Below are positions 36,443 to 49,290 of a stretch of 64,000 nucleotides of DNA, piece after piece. A program made the translations under genes and the position numbers. Every line of letters starts with the position of its first letter. Position 1 is the stretch's first letter. Under the pieces are notes generated by a model. The model did not search any database and was not told the origin of the DNA. It worked only from the letters and a program-made list of their open reading frames with translations. Source of the DNA: Mariannaea sp. PMI_226 (lineage: Eukaryota; Ascomycota; Sordariomycetes; Hypocreales; Nectriaceae); assembly GCA_024336345.1 (NCBI GenBank), contig JANFOG010000002.1, positions 1,612,001-1,676,000 on the forward strand, in the 5' to 3' direction.

Positions 36443-37913
36443 AGCGAGACAACATATCCAAAAAGGGACTGAACGAAGGAAATGGTCCGATGTAGTAACG
36501 TACCGGAGGCTTGGATTGGTTAGAATATCCTTAGCGAGGCGGTTTATGCATGTGCAAAAACGGATGAATGTCAGGGGAAAAGAGAAATGGAAATTATACA
36601 CGGCGTACAAAGATCTGTCATGCCACTTACCTAGAGTACCAACCCTGTCCGGGAACTTCTGGATGGAGTAGACCCAGGGACACACCCAATAATGCTACAT
36701 TCCGTTACAATCAAATCGCCCGTATCAGGTAACCGCATGCATGTATCATTATCATCCCTTGTTCCTCTCGAGTTGAAGACGTATGGAATGATCACCACCC
36801 TTGGGCTTGGTCCTATCCTCTCGTCTGTCGTTGCTACCACCATGCTCAGTAGCTCAGATATTATCACTGATCCGCGTAATAAGCGCAAATGGCAGCATGT
36901 CTGAATAAATGCTGCCCTTTTTTCTTTTCCCCGCGCATAATCTCTACATGTGCGGAAACAAAGACGTAGGTGTGGCACGACGACGAAAGTCCTACTTGGG
37001 CTTGAGCACAACGGGCAGACGCCACCGCTCTCGACTCGAGGCAAGTTGCATTTCCATTGGCAACCTGCTTTCCAACAGATGAAATCACAAATTGGGGGCC
37101 GGCGGCGTATTCCTTCCTCTAACACAAGGCCTTACAAACATAATAAATAGAGCAAGAAGCAAGTGGCATGTCAATGAACTCGTAAATTGTGTAGCGTTGC
37201 GCGTATCTAGCTAGCCAGGAACATGCAGGCCAATATCATGATACGTACTAATACTGTATGTCTCCGTAAAGGACCGCCGCCTAAACAGAGCTTGTGTTGG
37301 TGATATACAGGGCAAAATCGACACCAGAAGAATAAACAATGGCAAAGCACCAGGGGTATTAAGCCAAAAAGAAAAAGAAAATAAACAAATAAGGCGCGGC
37401 AAGAGTTCCAGAAAATATTGAATTCCTCCACTCCATCCCCCTAAACACATCAGGGTGGTCTTCTTTCTAACCAGTACAAAACCAGGTTTGCACAATGAAA
37501 CCCAGTCAAAGAAGCAGCTAGCGATCCTTCTGTCGACAGACAGGGTTGTGATCACTCAACGCCAGAGAAGCAGAAGAAAAATAAACCCGAAAAGGACGAA
37601 ATAAGTAAGTGAGCAGTGAGTTAGGGTATAGTTCAACTGCTCTTTTGACCCCCAAGAGTTGGAGATTGGGGGAGGTGTGATGTGGTATCGACGTACAAAA
37701 CAAGCAGAACCAGTACGTGTATCACCACGCCAACGTCAAATGCAAGTAAAGTTGGATAGATGCAGGAGAGGACATGAAAAACGTCCAATGTTATGTGAGG
37801 TCGTAAGTGTCGTAAACCAAATCAGAATTCCAGACGCCATCCACTGTCGCGCCAATACATGATGCTTAGGGAGAATCAGGGTGAAGGAAAAGGGAAAAAG
37901 GTAGCAAGAAAAA
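36443..37913. other. Convergent intergenic region between CCT8 and the RING-PH-VWA gene
   Basis: About 1.47 kb between two converging genes, with no recognisable coding sequence. It should hold both 3' UTRs and terminators. An A-rich patch near 37365-37395 could relate to 3' ends. Open frames at 36337-37125 translate to sequence without family features. Confidence 0.5.
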
Positions 37914-40900
37914 TTAGGCCTCTTCCATGATGCCAACCTCGCCGCCGCCATCTTCGCGCCATTCACGGCTCTTCTCCGTGAGACGCTTCACGCCGCCAAC
38001 ACGTCCAGCCCAAAGACTCTCAATCGGAGTACGGAAAGTGAATGCCCTCTGGGAGCTGATGACGCCAATTGCCTGCAACACGGCTTTTCGACTGTCGCGA
38101 CTGAAGACTGCAGGATGGTTGATCCACTCAAGACTACTTTCGAGCTCCGCGTCCAAGGAATGAACAGTGTTGGCGTCAATGCCGCTGCTAAGGCCTAGAC
38201 CGTCGTTGGAACGACTACGGCCGATTTGTTGACCAGGCGCGAATCCATTTGCGCCAGAGGAGGTCGCCGAAGCAGGAGGAGAAGGACTATTTTTTCGATC
38301 AGGGCTGGCCGAAAGACCAGAAGGGCTATCGCTCGCAGGATGAGGCGTCGAAGGCGTTGATCTATTGTTCATTGGGGGAATGGGAGGTAGACCACCCTTC
38401 CCAAGCCCCTTCAGGATAGACCGGGTTTCGTTCAGGAGGGTGTGAGCGCGGTCATGCTGGCCACGACTCACCAGAGTCAGAGCACGAGTGAGCATGTCTG
38501 AGGTGAGCAATTCCATACGGCGTTGCACAATGCTGGGGTGAGGGGGAATAGGAGGTGAGTTTTGCCAAGGCTTCTTTGAACTTGAAGTAGCTGGCAACAT
38601 GGTGATGGCCAGTAGGGATGGGCGAGGCATCTGAGTGACTGTGCCATCACGCAAAATATCTCCCCAGGTGAGGTCTGCCTGAATCAGAGGTACTTCCTCA
38701 ACGGACAATGTACGCTCACCATCAGTATCGACCGAACCGCCCAGTGCCTCGAGTCCGGAAACAATATTATCCCAGGGATCTTGAGGGAGTTGCTCCTGAG
38801 ACGCGTTGTCAGGAAGAATCACGAGCTGAACAAGAACATCACGCTTGTCACCGAACCTCAGGTCGCCGAGGGATGCTTCAGCATCCCGTCCAGTAGCTCG
38901 CTTGGTGATCTGCAAAGCACCGCTGATCTTATGGAACTTGGCCGGGGAACCCTCGGGCAATTTGAGCTTGAGCTTGACGTTCTGGTGAGATAGAGTCTGC
39001 ATGCTGCCGAGACAGCCAGCAAGGCACTCTCGAAGCATCATCCAATCCTTGACATAGGTGTACGACGCCTTGGTTCGTGTGGAAAGCTCGATCATGGTAT
39101 CGGGTTTATGTGTCATTCCCAGTCCGAAGGAGTGAATTGTGATCTTGGCGGCCTCGGCTCTTGAGACAACGAAGTCGACACTATCGGCATCGGAGGTGGA
39201 AGCGTCACTGATAAGCATAATGGAGGCGATCGGGTTGTTATGCTTGCGTTGCATAAGCAGGTCCATTGCAACGTTGGCACCTTCAACGACGTCCGCGCGA
39301 TGGCTCTTCTGACCCACAGGCTTGATCGAAGACAGGATATTGCTCCATCCTGGCCAAGCCTTGGTCGTCATACCAACAATTGGAACACCACCACCACCAG
39401 ACCCGAATGTAACAAGGCCCATGCGATCGCGGTCACCAAGAGTGTTCACCATAAACTTCAAGGCGTCGCGAACAAGGTTGATCTTGACTCCCTGCATCGA
39501 GGAGGAAATGGGAACCACAATAACGACATCAATCGGGACGTGGATAGACGTAAGCATCGGGCTCTTCGGAAACGTAGTATACTCGGTAGGGGCTGTAGTG
39601 GCGGAGCGAGCACCACCCCAAGAAGAGGCTACCGAGGAGACTCTCTGTGGTCTAGATCGCTGCCAATCCTCCTCATCTGTCTCTGATACCTCTCCGCGAT
39701 CAAAGTCAGGGCTTCTCACAGGAGACGTCTCGATCGCGTTGAGATCGGCCAAAGCCTGCTGCCATAGCTTGAGCTGGTTGCGATTTTCGAAACGTAGGTG
39801 AAACTGTGGCAGCTCGGCAACAGAGAGACTTAGAGTCAGAACATTCTCATCGATAGCTCCCGTCTCAGCTACCTCATTGAGGTGCTTCTTGATGAGAATC
39901 GAGCCCTTCAGAGTACATCGAGTAGGTTTGCGTGCCACGCTGCCATCGTCCCACTGCTGTGCCATATGTGGTGGAATCTTCTTCTCCTTGACACAAATGA
40001 GCATCTCAGCAAAGAGAAAACATTCCAGCTCTTGCCATGAGACTTTATCCTTCCCAACTCGAAGGGTACCGTACAGTCTCAACTTTCCAAACCTACTGAA
40101 GTCAAGGCCGTGCCAGTTCTCCACTCGGTTGCGTAGATTCTCGGTCATCTCTTCCAAAACTTCTGCTGACTCATAAGGATAGAAGCGTGGCGCGCTGCGA
40201 GCCGGAGACGGTGGTCGACCGTACGTTTCTTCAATTCGCGGGTTAACTGGTGTAGGCTGTGGAGCTGGCACCCCTAGATCTTCAGGATCAGGTCTCCATT
40301 TATTGTCTGGTACCTCAACAGTGACCAAGCAAGTAAGAGTCTGTTGCTGGCGTGAGCGACTCATTGTTGGGAACTCAGAACGGACAGTGACAAGAGGCGC
40401 AGGGATTGGATTGCGAGTAATTGGTCGCGGGTTCGCGGCAGGTGTCGTCTCCATAGCCTGAACATCGTAGTCATGGCGCCGATGAGGTCCGCCACTCTGG
40501 GTTGTTTCAGGGTAGCCCCCGGATGACGCGACTCCTGTGGCCTCGCTATCACTTCGGTTATGCCGTGAAGCTCCGTATCGATCGGAATCCCTAGTGTCTC
40601 TATGGCCTCTCGGGGCACTGTCTCGAGTAGCAAGAGAAGCACCAATCGAGCCAGCAATCGATGCTTGCTGTACTGGGCGCCTCTGAGAGCTCTCGAGGCT
40701 GGGAGGGCGAACTGTTTGACTATCCCATGGAGTCGCGCTGGGAGTGGGTGTAGGAGATAGAGCCGATCTAGAGTCAACATTGGCAGAACGCACAATGTTG
40801 CTGATTTTCTCTGCGCTATGGTCAGAAGTCGTCGTTCAAAAAAAAAAAAAAAATACAAGCTCAATTGCATTAACATACCAATATCAATCACATTGCCCCC

Positions 40901-41572
40901 TCGGCTAGTGTCGAGATGCAGCGGTGCATCGCATGTAGGACAGTACTGCGATTCGAATTCTCGAATGAATTCATAAAAGCACGCCTCATGAGAGACGTGG
41001 GAACACGAAAATTGGAGAATTCGCTCGCCGCGCAGAGTGTGCTCAAGCGGTTCCTCGCATACAGCGCACTCACTGCCTACAAAAGTTCGCTCTCTCCGAG
41101 AGCGGCTTCTATCCGTGTTGCTTGACATTATGTTGTTATCAAGACCACCAACTCGGCGCGAAGCGCTACTGACTCCTGATCTAACAGAGATCGTGGACGA
41201 GTTGGATTGTTGGCCGTGGTATTTGGTTTTGGGTGCAGGTTTTTTTAATCGAGCTAGATTGAAGGTATCAGTAAGCAGTTTCGAAGAGAAGTGGAAAAGA
41301 GGAATACGGAATATCCGTCACGCCCCAAAATGTAGGAACGCAGTCCAAATCAAAGGCTCACGCGTACCTCTCTCAGGAACAGGAGCTGCATCAGTAAAGG
41401 ACCTGGATCCTAGGATTGATTCGGAGCGGTGGCCGCTAGATTTGGAACCCAGTGAACCAACCAAACCGAGCTCACGAAGATTTGAAGTAAAGCTTCTGTC
41501 GTCGTCGTCGGAAAATTTACTGGAGATTGAAGGAGAGTCGTAAACTTGAGTCTTGCGAAATCGCCGAAACAT
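37914..41572 (-). CDS. RING-H2/PH/VWA protein, Far1/Ste5-type scaffold architecture
   Basis: Three exons on the minus strand: 41572-41368, 41253-40879 and 40810-37914. The introns are 114 and 68 nt. The product is 1158 aa. The RING-H2 has ligands C131, C134, C152, H154, H157, C160, C173 and C176. A disordered linker follows. A PH-like domain at about 436-551 begins LRLYGTLRV and ends in the amphipathic helix LKLWQQALADL. A von Willebrand A domain covers about 617-805. In its MIDAS the expected Asp of D-x-S-x-S is Pro627, while S629 and S631 remain. A Pro/Ser-rich C-terminus follows, with a helical block near 960-1000. RING, PH and VWA in this order are the hallmark of the budding-yeast pheromone scaffolds Far1 and Ste5. 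That suggests a scaffold for Gbeta and a MAP-kinase cascade, but it is inference; fungal annotations often call such proteins only RING/VWA proteins. Confidence 0.85.
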
Positions 41573-42294
41573 TTACGTGGAAACTAGGTTATCGTATACC
41601 GATTGTGTAGTAGTCGTCACAATAGTCTCCCAACAATACATAAGGATGCTATATGACCAATGAGGGCATATCAGGTCGAAGGAATGGCATTTGCGTGTAG
41701 CGTGGAAGTCGAAAGATTGATCGAGACAGGAGTCGGGTCTATGCTTCTCTTGGTAAGAAAATAGTTGTGTGGAGGGGGAACTAGGAGCAGAATCGTGCAT
41801 CGGAAGTCTGAATAGGGAGGTAAAAGCGATAATAATTAAAACGAAAGAGATGAGGATGGCCTGTGCATAATGATGATGGGAGCTTCCAGAAGTTCCCCCC
41901 TGATAGAAAAGCAGAACACAATTGTGCCGCGCAAACACGAACGCAAACGTAGAAGTGTAAAGATGCGAAAACTTGCAAATGATGATGCAGCGTTGGTGGA
42001 AACAGAACGGTTGGTGTTGATAGGGGGGTAAAATGGTAGGAAATTTCTTGAGGGGTTGGCGCAGAAAATGAACTGTGATTGCAATGTGTTGCGGCTTACA
42101 CACCTTTGATTTACCAAAAGTCGTGAGTATGTCGTAAGGATGAGAACGAAGCAGTCAGTCGTCAAGACCTCATTCGCACAATTTCTGAGGAAGTAGATGC
42201 GAAAAGGGGGGAAGACAGTCTCAAGACTATCACCAGCGAACGGTCGGTCAAAGATCGGCGACACCCCAAAAAACGCGTTTCGGTCTCCGTTCGC

Positions 42295-42322
42295 AAAAAA
42301 AAAAAAAAAAAAAAAAAAAAAA
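42295..42322. repeat. A28 homopolymer
   Basis: An uninterrupted run of 28 A on the plus strand (T on the coding strand of the RING-PH-VWA gene), about 720 bp upstream of that gene's start codon. Confidence 0.9.
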
Positions 42323-45300
42323 GATCCAATAAGGAGGGTCTTGGTGCACTTTTGCGCTGGATTCCGATACTTTGCTTTTTAGCACATCCTTGACAACACA
42401 AATGCCGTCTTCATCCTGGATAGTTACTCACGTTTGAAAGGTGATAATGCAAGTCGTTTCTCCACTAACGGTAGAAGGAAGCCACAATCGTCGCACCACG
42501 GTAGTCGTCAGGCGATATCTTTGCTTTTTGGGCTTTTTGGGATTTTTGGGAGTCGCGGGCTTGCCCGACGAAGATTTGACGGATTGGAGGTTGTGGAGTT
42601 CGAATATCGTGTAAGAGCTATATTTGGGTTAAGGTAGCCTGCTGTTGCTGTTGCTGCAACTGTTTGTCTTCGAATTCGCTTGATTGACTGGTGAACGACA
42701 AGTGGATTGGTTGTATTTGGAAATGATATGTGAGGCGAAGCAGTCAAAGGAAAAATTAAGGCAAGTCTGGTAGGTAGGCAGGTTGTTGGTAGTAGTAGTA
42801 GGAATGCAGGAAAGGAGGGAAGGAAGGAAGGAAGGAGGGGAGGGGGGGTGGGAGAGGTGGGAACAAGGAAGGAGGAAGGCAGGTACAGAGAGCACACAGA
42901 GAGAGCCAAACCGAGAGGAAGGAACAGCAGGGCGGGCCCAAGCGACTTTTATTAATTCTTCGTCGAACTTCATTTGAACCGTACGACCGGACCTTGTCAA
43001 TTGGACATGATCCAGTCAGTGCCTGTCCACAAGTCATGTCTTGTCGGTGCGGTGCAGTGCTTTAGGAGAGGGGAGGTGGTAGGAGCTTTGTGCTACTTTA
43101 ACCGACAAGGTCTATGACTCCGTCGTCCATGTTGTTTTCACAAGTCAATGCACGCTCCGGGGAACGAGATGTCGGTTCCTCGCAGCTGGTGGAAACACTT
43201 CCAGCCGCCCCCTGGCCGCTTTGCTCTTGGTACGAAGCACTAAGAGGCTTGCGCACTCCCAATGTAGGTACTGAAGAGGTTCCGGGGTGGGCCCCAGGGA
43301 TCTAGCCCCCAGCGCCCCGGCACCCTAAAAACAGCCCTGTCGCCATGAGTTACAACTCCGTACGAAGTACATGCATTTGCCAGGGCCTTGCGACGTTGAA
43401 CAGTGGGTGGGGCGGCTGCAGGAGCGCCACAAGCCCTCAAGTGCCTCCGAGCGAACCAAGTACCGTAGCACTTTGTACTTACACAGTACAAGCCCTGCTT
43501 ACGGAGAGGCTAGATTCTGTAGGTACCTCGGGTAGCAGAGCGTACTCCGTACAGTATAAGTAAAAAGGAAAAAGAAAATTCCCAAAGATGGATGCGAGCC
43601 AGCCTCCGAAATACTACCTAGCTCCTATGGTATAAGAGGCGAATCCAGAATTGGGGGGGGTGGATGCCCTTCCTCAGGATGCGGCACCTATTTATTGATT
43701 ACCGCTGTACGAGTTGTTATAATTGGTTTTGGGATTGGTGATAAATGATCACCTCGTGCCATCTTCTCTGTCCAACCATTGCTCCCTTCCTTCGTAGGAA
43801 TAGAGATGCGCCAGCCTGTCCGACAAAAAAAAACAGCCTATGGTTATCTCAAAGCGGAGCATCTTCGACCTACATACATACCGGTACAGTACATGGTAGT
43901 CTACATTCAGCATGTAGTTTGTGCAGCCAGCACAGTACAGATTATCCCCTCATCTCTTGAACTGCCCGTCTCTTCGACAAAGGGACCGCTTCGCAGTCTG
44001 TGTTGAAAAGGCTAGACATCAGTATTGTGGACCTTATATCAGAGCCATTACTTGCTTACAGGGGCCGCTATAAGTGGCCCCCCACTACCTAGGCTATACC
44101 TTGTCAAACCAGACCTGGCTAGTCGCACAGGGGCCTTACCCAAGGGGTCTATGGTCATCTCTGTAAAGGGCCTTTTTCAGGGATTCTACTGGGATTTTTA
44201 GTACCCGCCTGAACGGACCAGACACTTGGCTGGGATCTTTTCACGTGGCTGTAACGGGAGCGGACTGGGAGCATCACTCTGGTCCGGCTTGTGGTTTTGT
44301 GATTGCCGTACAGAGCATCCATTGGAGCACAACGTAACGTTATCAAACATCAAAACAGCTAATCACCCTTCGTCTTGCTGTACCGGTACCAGCAGTACCT
44401 ACCTCGGTAGGTTATAAACAGCTGGAAAGCCAAGTCAACGAAAAGTCTCCCAAAGATGTTAGAAAGTGTCTCAGTTTCACAATTGAGAATCCACTGTCTT
44501 CATCCACACAAAATTGAGACACCACGCGGTACGATGTAATCATTGACTCAAACTAGATACCTCTCTCTCGTCCAAGGAGGCAGTGTGAGAGGCTTTCATA
44601 GAATCGATCGGCGCTATGAAGGATGCAAATGATCTGATCTGTCGAACGCATTCCTCGTTACAAGTGACTTTTCCTTCACATCCTTACTTTCACATACTAC
44701 CACAACACCAAGATATGATCTCCTCGGTTTTGTTGCTTTGCTTCCTTCTTCTTTTGATGATAATATTGTAAAGCCAAAGAAAAAGAAACGCTTCGAAGGA
44801 TGGTATGATAGGGGATTAGGATTTTTTTTCTCAAGGCACAACCCAAAAGCAACATCGGTTACTAGTTATACGCGGAGGTACTCTCAATGTCGCCTACCGG
44901 GTCTTACAACTTCTCTATATAGCATTTCCCCAGCTTCAATTTGCATCCAGCACCGTCTCTCACGCTTTGCGAAGAATAGCCCTGGCATACATGATCGACA
45001 ACGGCTACCGGACAAGCGCCCTTGATGTAGGTTAGGGCAGTATATCAGGCAGCCGAATTGATTGGAGGCCATTTTTATTCCACAACCGTAACGAGGAAGA
45101 GATCTTTTGCGGCGGTCGGCTTTGAGAGGATCCTTTCGGCCGCCCATTCACCGACTCCTCCTTCTAATCGGGACCATTGACTAGCCAACTACTATGATGC
45201 TCTCCGTATTGGGAGGTACGAAGTACAGATACACCGTAAGTGGTTGCAGGAAACGATGTGATGTGCCGGAAACAAAGCCGGGTTCAGCGTTGTAATTAGT

Positions 45301-45540
45301 TGCCAGTTGCCAGGCGGACCCACGAAGTGAAACTCGAATGTGGCATAGGACGAGACGAAAAAGTAACCTATAGCAAGGAGTACATTGAAGACAGACGAGA
45401 AACGTGACGGCAACGGTGATGCGACGGTTGGGAACATGGCTGTGTGCTCGCCGATCTCAGGGGCCAAAACCTTCGTCATGAGCTCATGTCCACAGGTATA
45501 ACGGTGCAATAATAATCCTTTTATTATTTCGACCTACATT

Positions 45541-45559
45541 CGTACGAAGTATTCGTACG
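45541..45559. repeat. Perfect inverted repeat, 8-bp arms, 3-nt loop
   Basis: CGTACGAA at 45541-45548 and TTCGTACG at 45552-45559 are exact reverse complements around GTA. The site lies in the middle of the gene-free 10 kb. Confidence 0.85.
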
Positions 45560-48500
45560 GCCGGGGTGGTTGACTACACAGTGGCCCCTCAGGTTCGCAC
45601 CACACCCTTGCAGCATGCAATGCTCTCCTCATTTCAACAAGCAGACCACCACAGACAATAGCGGCATTGGGTCAGAGACATGGGGAAGTCTATTCTAGCC
45701 CTCTGAAAGCCCACATCCTTCTTTGCATTGATGATGAATGCAAAACAATAACGATTCGGGGCAGAATATGAAATCAAAGTGAGACGAGGGCCCGGGTACG
45801 TTCAGGGTGGCTGGCTTGCACGAGAGTGGCAAGCTTCATTCGATGGCGTTCGGGCTGAAACAAAGATGCCCCTAAACGGCCGCTGGTATACACCCTAAAC
45901 CCTGTTGAAGATGGCGTCAACATTCATAAATATTCAAGTAGCATCGAGAGAGAGAGAGAATATCTCGTTATCACAGTATTTGTATTATGATGATCATTGT
46001 GTATGTGATTATTGCGTCTCTGGCGCATGGCCTGCATATATCCCACTTGATACTATCGCATGTCTCTCCCTTTTCAGTAATAACTTCTCCTTGAAACACA
46101 TGTCGCTATTTCAGGATTGCAGACCCAGATTCACACATATACTACGTAATGACAACCTCTCGTAATTATGTCTAGTGCCCGTATCTAACGCGTCCAACGA
46201 GAACTTGGGTACATGGTGCGTCTTATTCACTACTTCGATAGCATTTGCGTTGTAGGTTCCCCGCGAACAAAATTCGTAGCTCAATTACTTACCTAAGGTG
46301 GTTGTGCCTACAGGAAAAAGATGCACAGTAATTAAATAAGTTACTTTTTGAGACAGCAAGCACAGATAATACTCCCATTCGGTCAAATTCAGGTCCCAAG
46401 TTCTGGGTCCTGGATGGGGTCAGAGGAGACGGCGGGTGGGCGGATAGCTTGCCGGCATGCAACCTATGAGCCAGGGTTCAGCCATGGTCGTCGCTCATCA
46501 AAATCTCACTCATGGCGTCTTGACTCTCGCAGCGTCGGACGATTCCACTCTGATAGGACCGGCTGTCTCACAAGATGCTTCCTGGGCCCTGCGCCTCATC
46601 TCTGCCTTGACCTCTGAACGCGTACCGACTCAGTTGTAGTTGTCTTCCCTTCCCCCCTTCTCCACTAGATTTCTACCTGAAAAGGAATTTACATACAGAA
46701 CATCTCATGTCTGCGTACTATGCACATACTGTACGTAGTAAATTATCAGATCAGATTAGAATACGCGAATGCAAACCATCCAGTCGGAGGTTGCCTTTCA
46801 GCAAGGTGGTGCAGCTCATGGTAACCACCAGTTAGCAAGCAACGCTCCCCCCGAAGTCGATGACCACAAGGGTGATTAAATAAGTGTATATGAAGGTATG
46901 GATTGGTGGTATACGAGGTGATTACTTTGCGATGTTTGAAGATACCACACACACACTGTATACAATGTCGACTCTATTGTTGAATCTCGCGTTCTGGCGC
47001 ACACTATCATGCCTCCAATGACATACTGGACGGAATATTGACGGGACTGCGTGGGCTATCTAACTCGAATGAGCAGGATGTAATCTGTCGGTACAGTGTG
47101 GGACGCGCAAATGCAGCCACTTGGGGCTTTGGGCGACGGGATAAAAGCGATTGCTTGACGCTTGGATTAGGGCGAATCTAAGGTACAGACGGCATGGTGC
47201 GGAGCGAAGCACCGGGCGAAGTGGAATGGGGCGAGGAACTGGCCCATTGGTACCTGGGGAGGAGGTAAGCAGGCACCTCAGGCACCTTATGTACATAGTA
47301 GAAATACGGGGTGCCCCGTACGGTGGGATATTGCCCACAATGAGACTCACCACAGAAGGGCTAGTGCAACTAGGATCCTGCCTGCAACGCACCCATGCCA
47401 CTGCTGAAGAGCATCGTCCTATCTGGGTAGGGATGAACGTTCAGGGTAGGAGATTTTCTACTTCTCTTCCCGCTCTCAAGTCTTTTCTCTCCGCCGGACA
47501 CCAAGAGGTTCAAACTTACGGAGTAGTAGACACACAGCTTAATCCATCCTAGAGTACGAATCGACGTCGTTTGATTGGTCGATTGAGAAAGCCGCCGTAA
47601 CCTGGGTCGAGCCTGTCCATATTGTAAGATATGTGATCACATTGGGCTTTGTTCGATTGTGCTCAATGAGTATCGCTCCTGTCGCGGCAAAGCAGCTGAA
47701 CCTTTTCAAAACCACCTATACCTATCCACAATCAGGAAAACCGGCGGCCGCTCACCGCGGATGATTACCTATCCTCTACTTCATGCAAGCAGGCTCCATC
47801 TCAAGGCTTTTACTTGCTGTACACAGAAGCTAACGACTTATCATTACATTTCCGAATCCCAATGTTCCTACTTGTATGGCTTACAGAGGCAAGGTACTTG
47901 ACGGCTACTAGCACTTGACAATTTCTCGTCGGCGGCACCACGGCGATCACTGCCTCCTCCCGCCTTGGGAAATCCCAGGCGCTGTATCGCTACTGTACGT
48001 GTAACCCCAACATTGTTGCTCAGATGTGCCGGGAGGGATCCAAGACTACCTTTGAGATTTGGCCGCGAAGTCCACCTTGACCTCCTCCTCCAACAAATAC
48101 GCATACGAGACTACTCACCCACTCAGATGGGTGAGGGCGAGCCTAACTCCTAGTTTATAGCCCAAATTAAGCCCAATACTGGCACATCCTGAACTGAGCC
48201 TGCAGCAGCAGCTTTTTCTTACTACACGCGCTCGCTTCGAAGTACTCATTTAGGTAACCCGCTTCCGATGCGTCTCGATATACGATGTAAACTCCAGAAT
48301 GCTAGAGGTATGGATCGATCTGAGCGCAAGGTCTGAGCGTGCACAGAGGAGGTTTTACGGGGCCTCTCCCTAGTCGTGTCCCCCGTTGAGCACGAAGAGA
48401 GAGACCAACATTTGGCCCTGACGACATACGACTTGCCGCCTCGGGGCGGGTTGAGATCACATCAGCAAACTAATACTGTATGTCTGATCGCCGCCACAAG

Positions 48501-49269
48501 GTCTATTCCCCTTCCAGCACCCTTTACCGAGTACAAAGTTACTGTACACAAGTAGAACAGGTCACGCTCCTCTGTGCTTCTTTCGAGAAGAATTCTGGCA
48601 TGCATGCAACTCCCCCGCTCGGCATTATTCATGTGCGCCACAGTCCCTCTTTTTGGCTGGAGAAATACACTTGTCCAACCCCCTCCTTTCTCTGCCCTGG
48701 CACGGACGTTAAACTTGCAGATAGCTATCTGCTTTGAGCTGCCACCACACCACTGGTCTTTCTTGTCACTTCAGCTGACTGAACTTCCTGGACCTTGCGG
48801 AGCTACATAGCCCTACTTCTGCAGGTTGGGTTCTACGGATCTTGATGGCGCACCCTCGAATCGGCTTTTGCTCCAAAACGAGATAGGTCGTTGGGTCCCC
48901 TCGAGTTCCTGCTACTCTTACACTTGCTCAACCCCAGAAAACCGCAGATCGTGTTTTCTTGACTCGTGTGAGTAGTGGGCATACACTTGTTCATAATATT
49001 TTTTCTTCCCTGCCCAAGATCGCGTTAACGGCTGATTGCGGATAGCATCGCACCTCAGATATTGTCTGGTTGGCTCCATTCGTGTTGACCTGTGGTGAGG
49101 TGTAAACCGGTGTGGTCCACAGCCCTTCATCCCATGCAATGATGTAAGGGCTACATATTGAATGCTGGTCCCCTGATGTGTTCTCTGTTCGATTGTAGAT
49201 TTCGAGTCCGGAAAGCGCGGTTACTCGTTATTTTTCGCCCTGATTATCGGCGTGTTGCGGCGGAAGAGA

Positions 49270-49290
49270 GGGGGGGGGGGGGGGGGGGGG
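49270..49290. repeat. G21 homopolymer
   Basis: A run of 21 G, followed by CGCGGCGC. Runs this long can form G-quadruplexes and are also prone to length error in sequencing. Confidence 0.9.

Noticed and set aside
42756..43037. Ser/Pro-rich open frames upstream of the RING-PH-VWA gene
   Set aside because: They arise from GGAAGGAAGG-type repeats and are probably promoter sequence.
46457..46639. Short frame with protein-like composition
   Set aside because: Only 60 codons, in a region with no promoter signal or neighbouring exon; could be chance.
47151..47552. 133-codon open frame in the 10 kb gene-free region
   Set aside because: The translation looks like random sequence with many Arg and Gly, there is no family feature, and adjacent exons could not be found.
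49190..49212. TTCGAGTCC-like tRNA B box
   Set aside because: No pairing T stem and no cloverleaf could be built around it.
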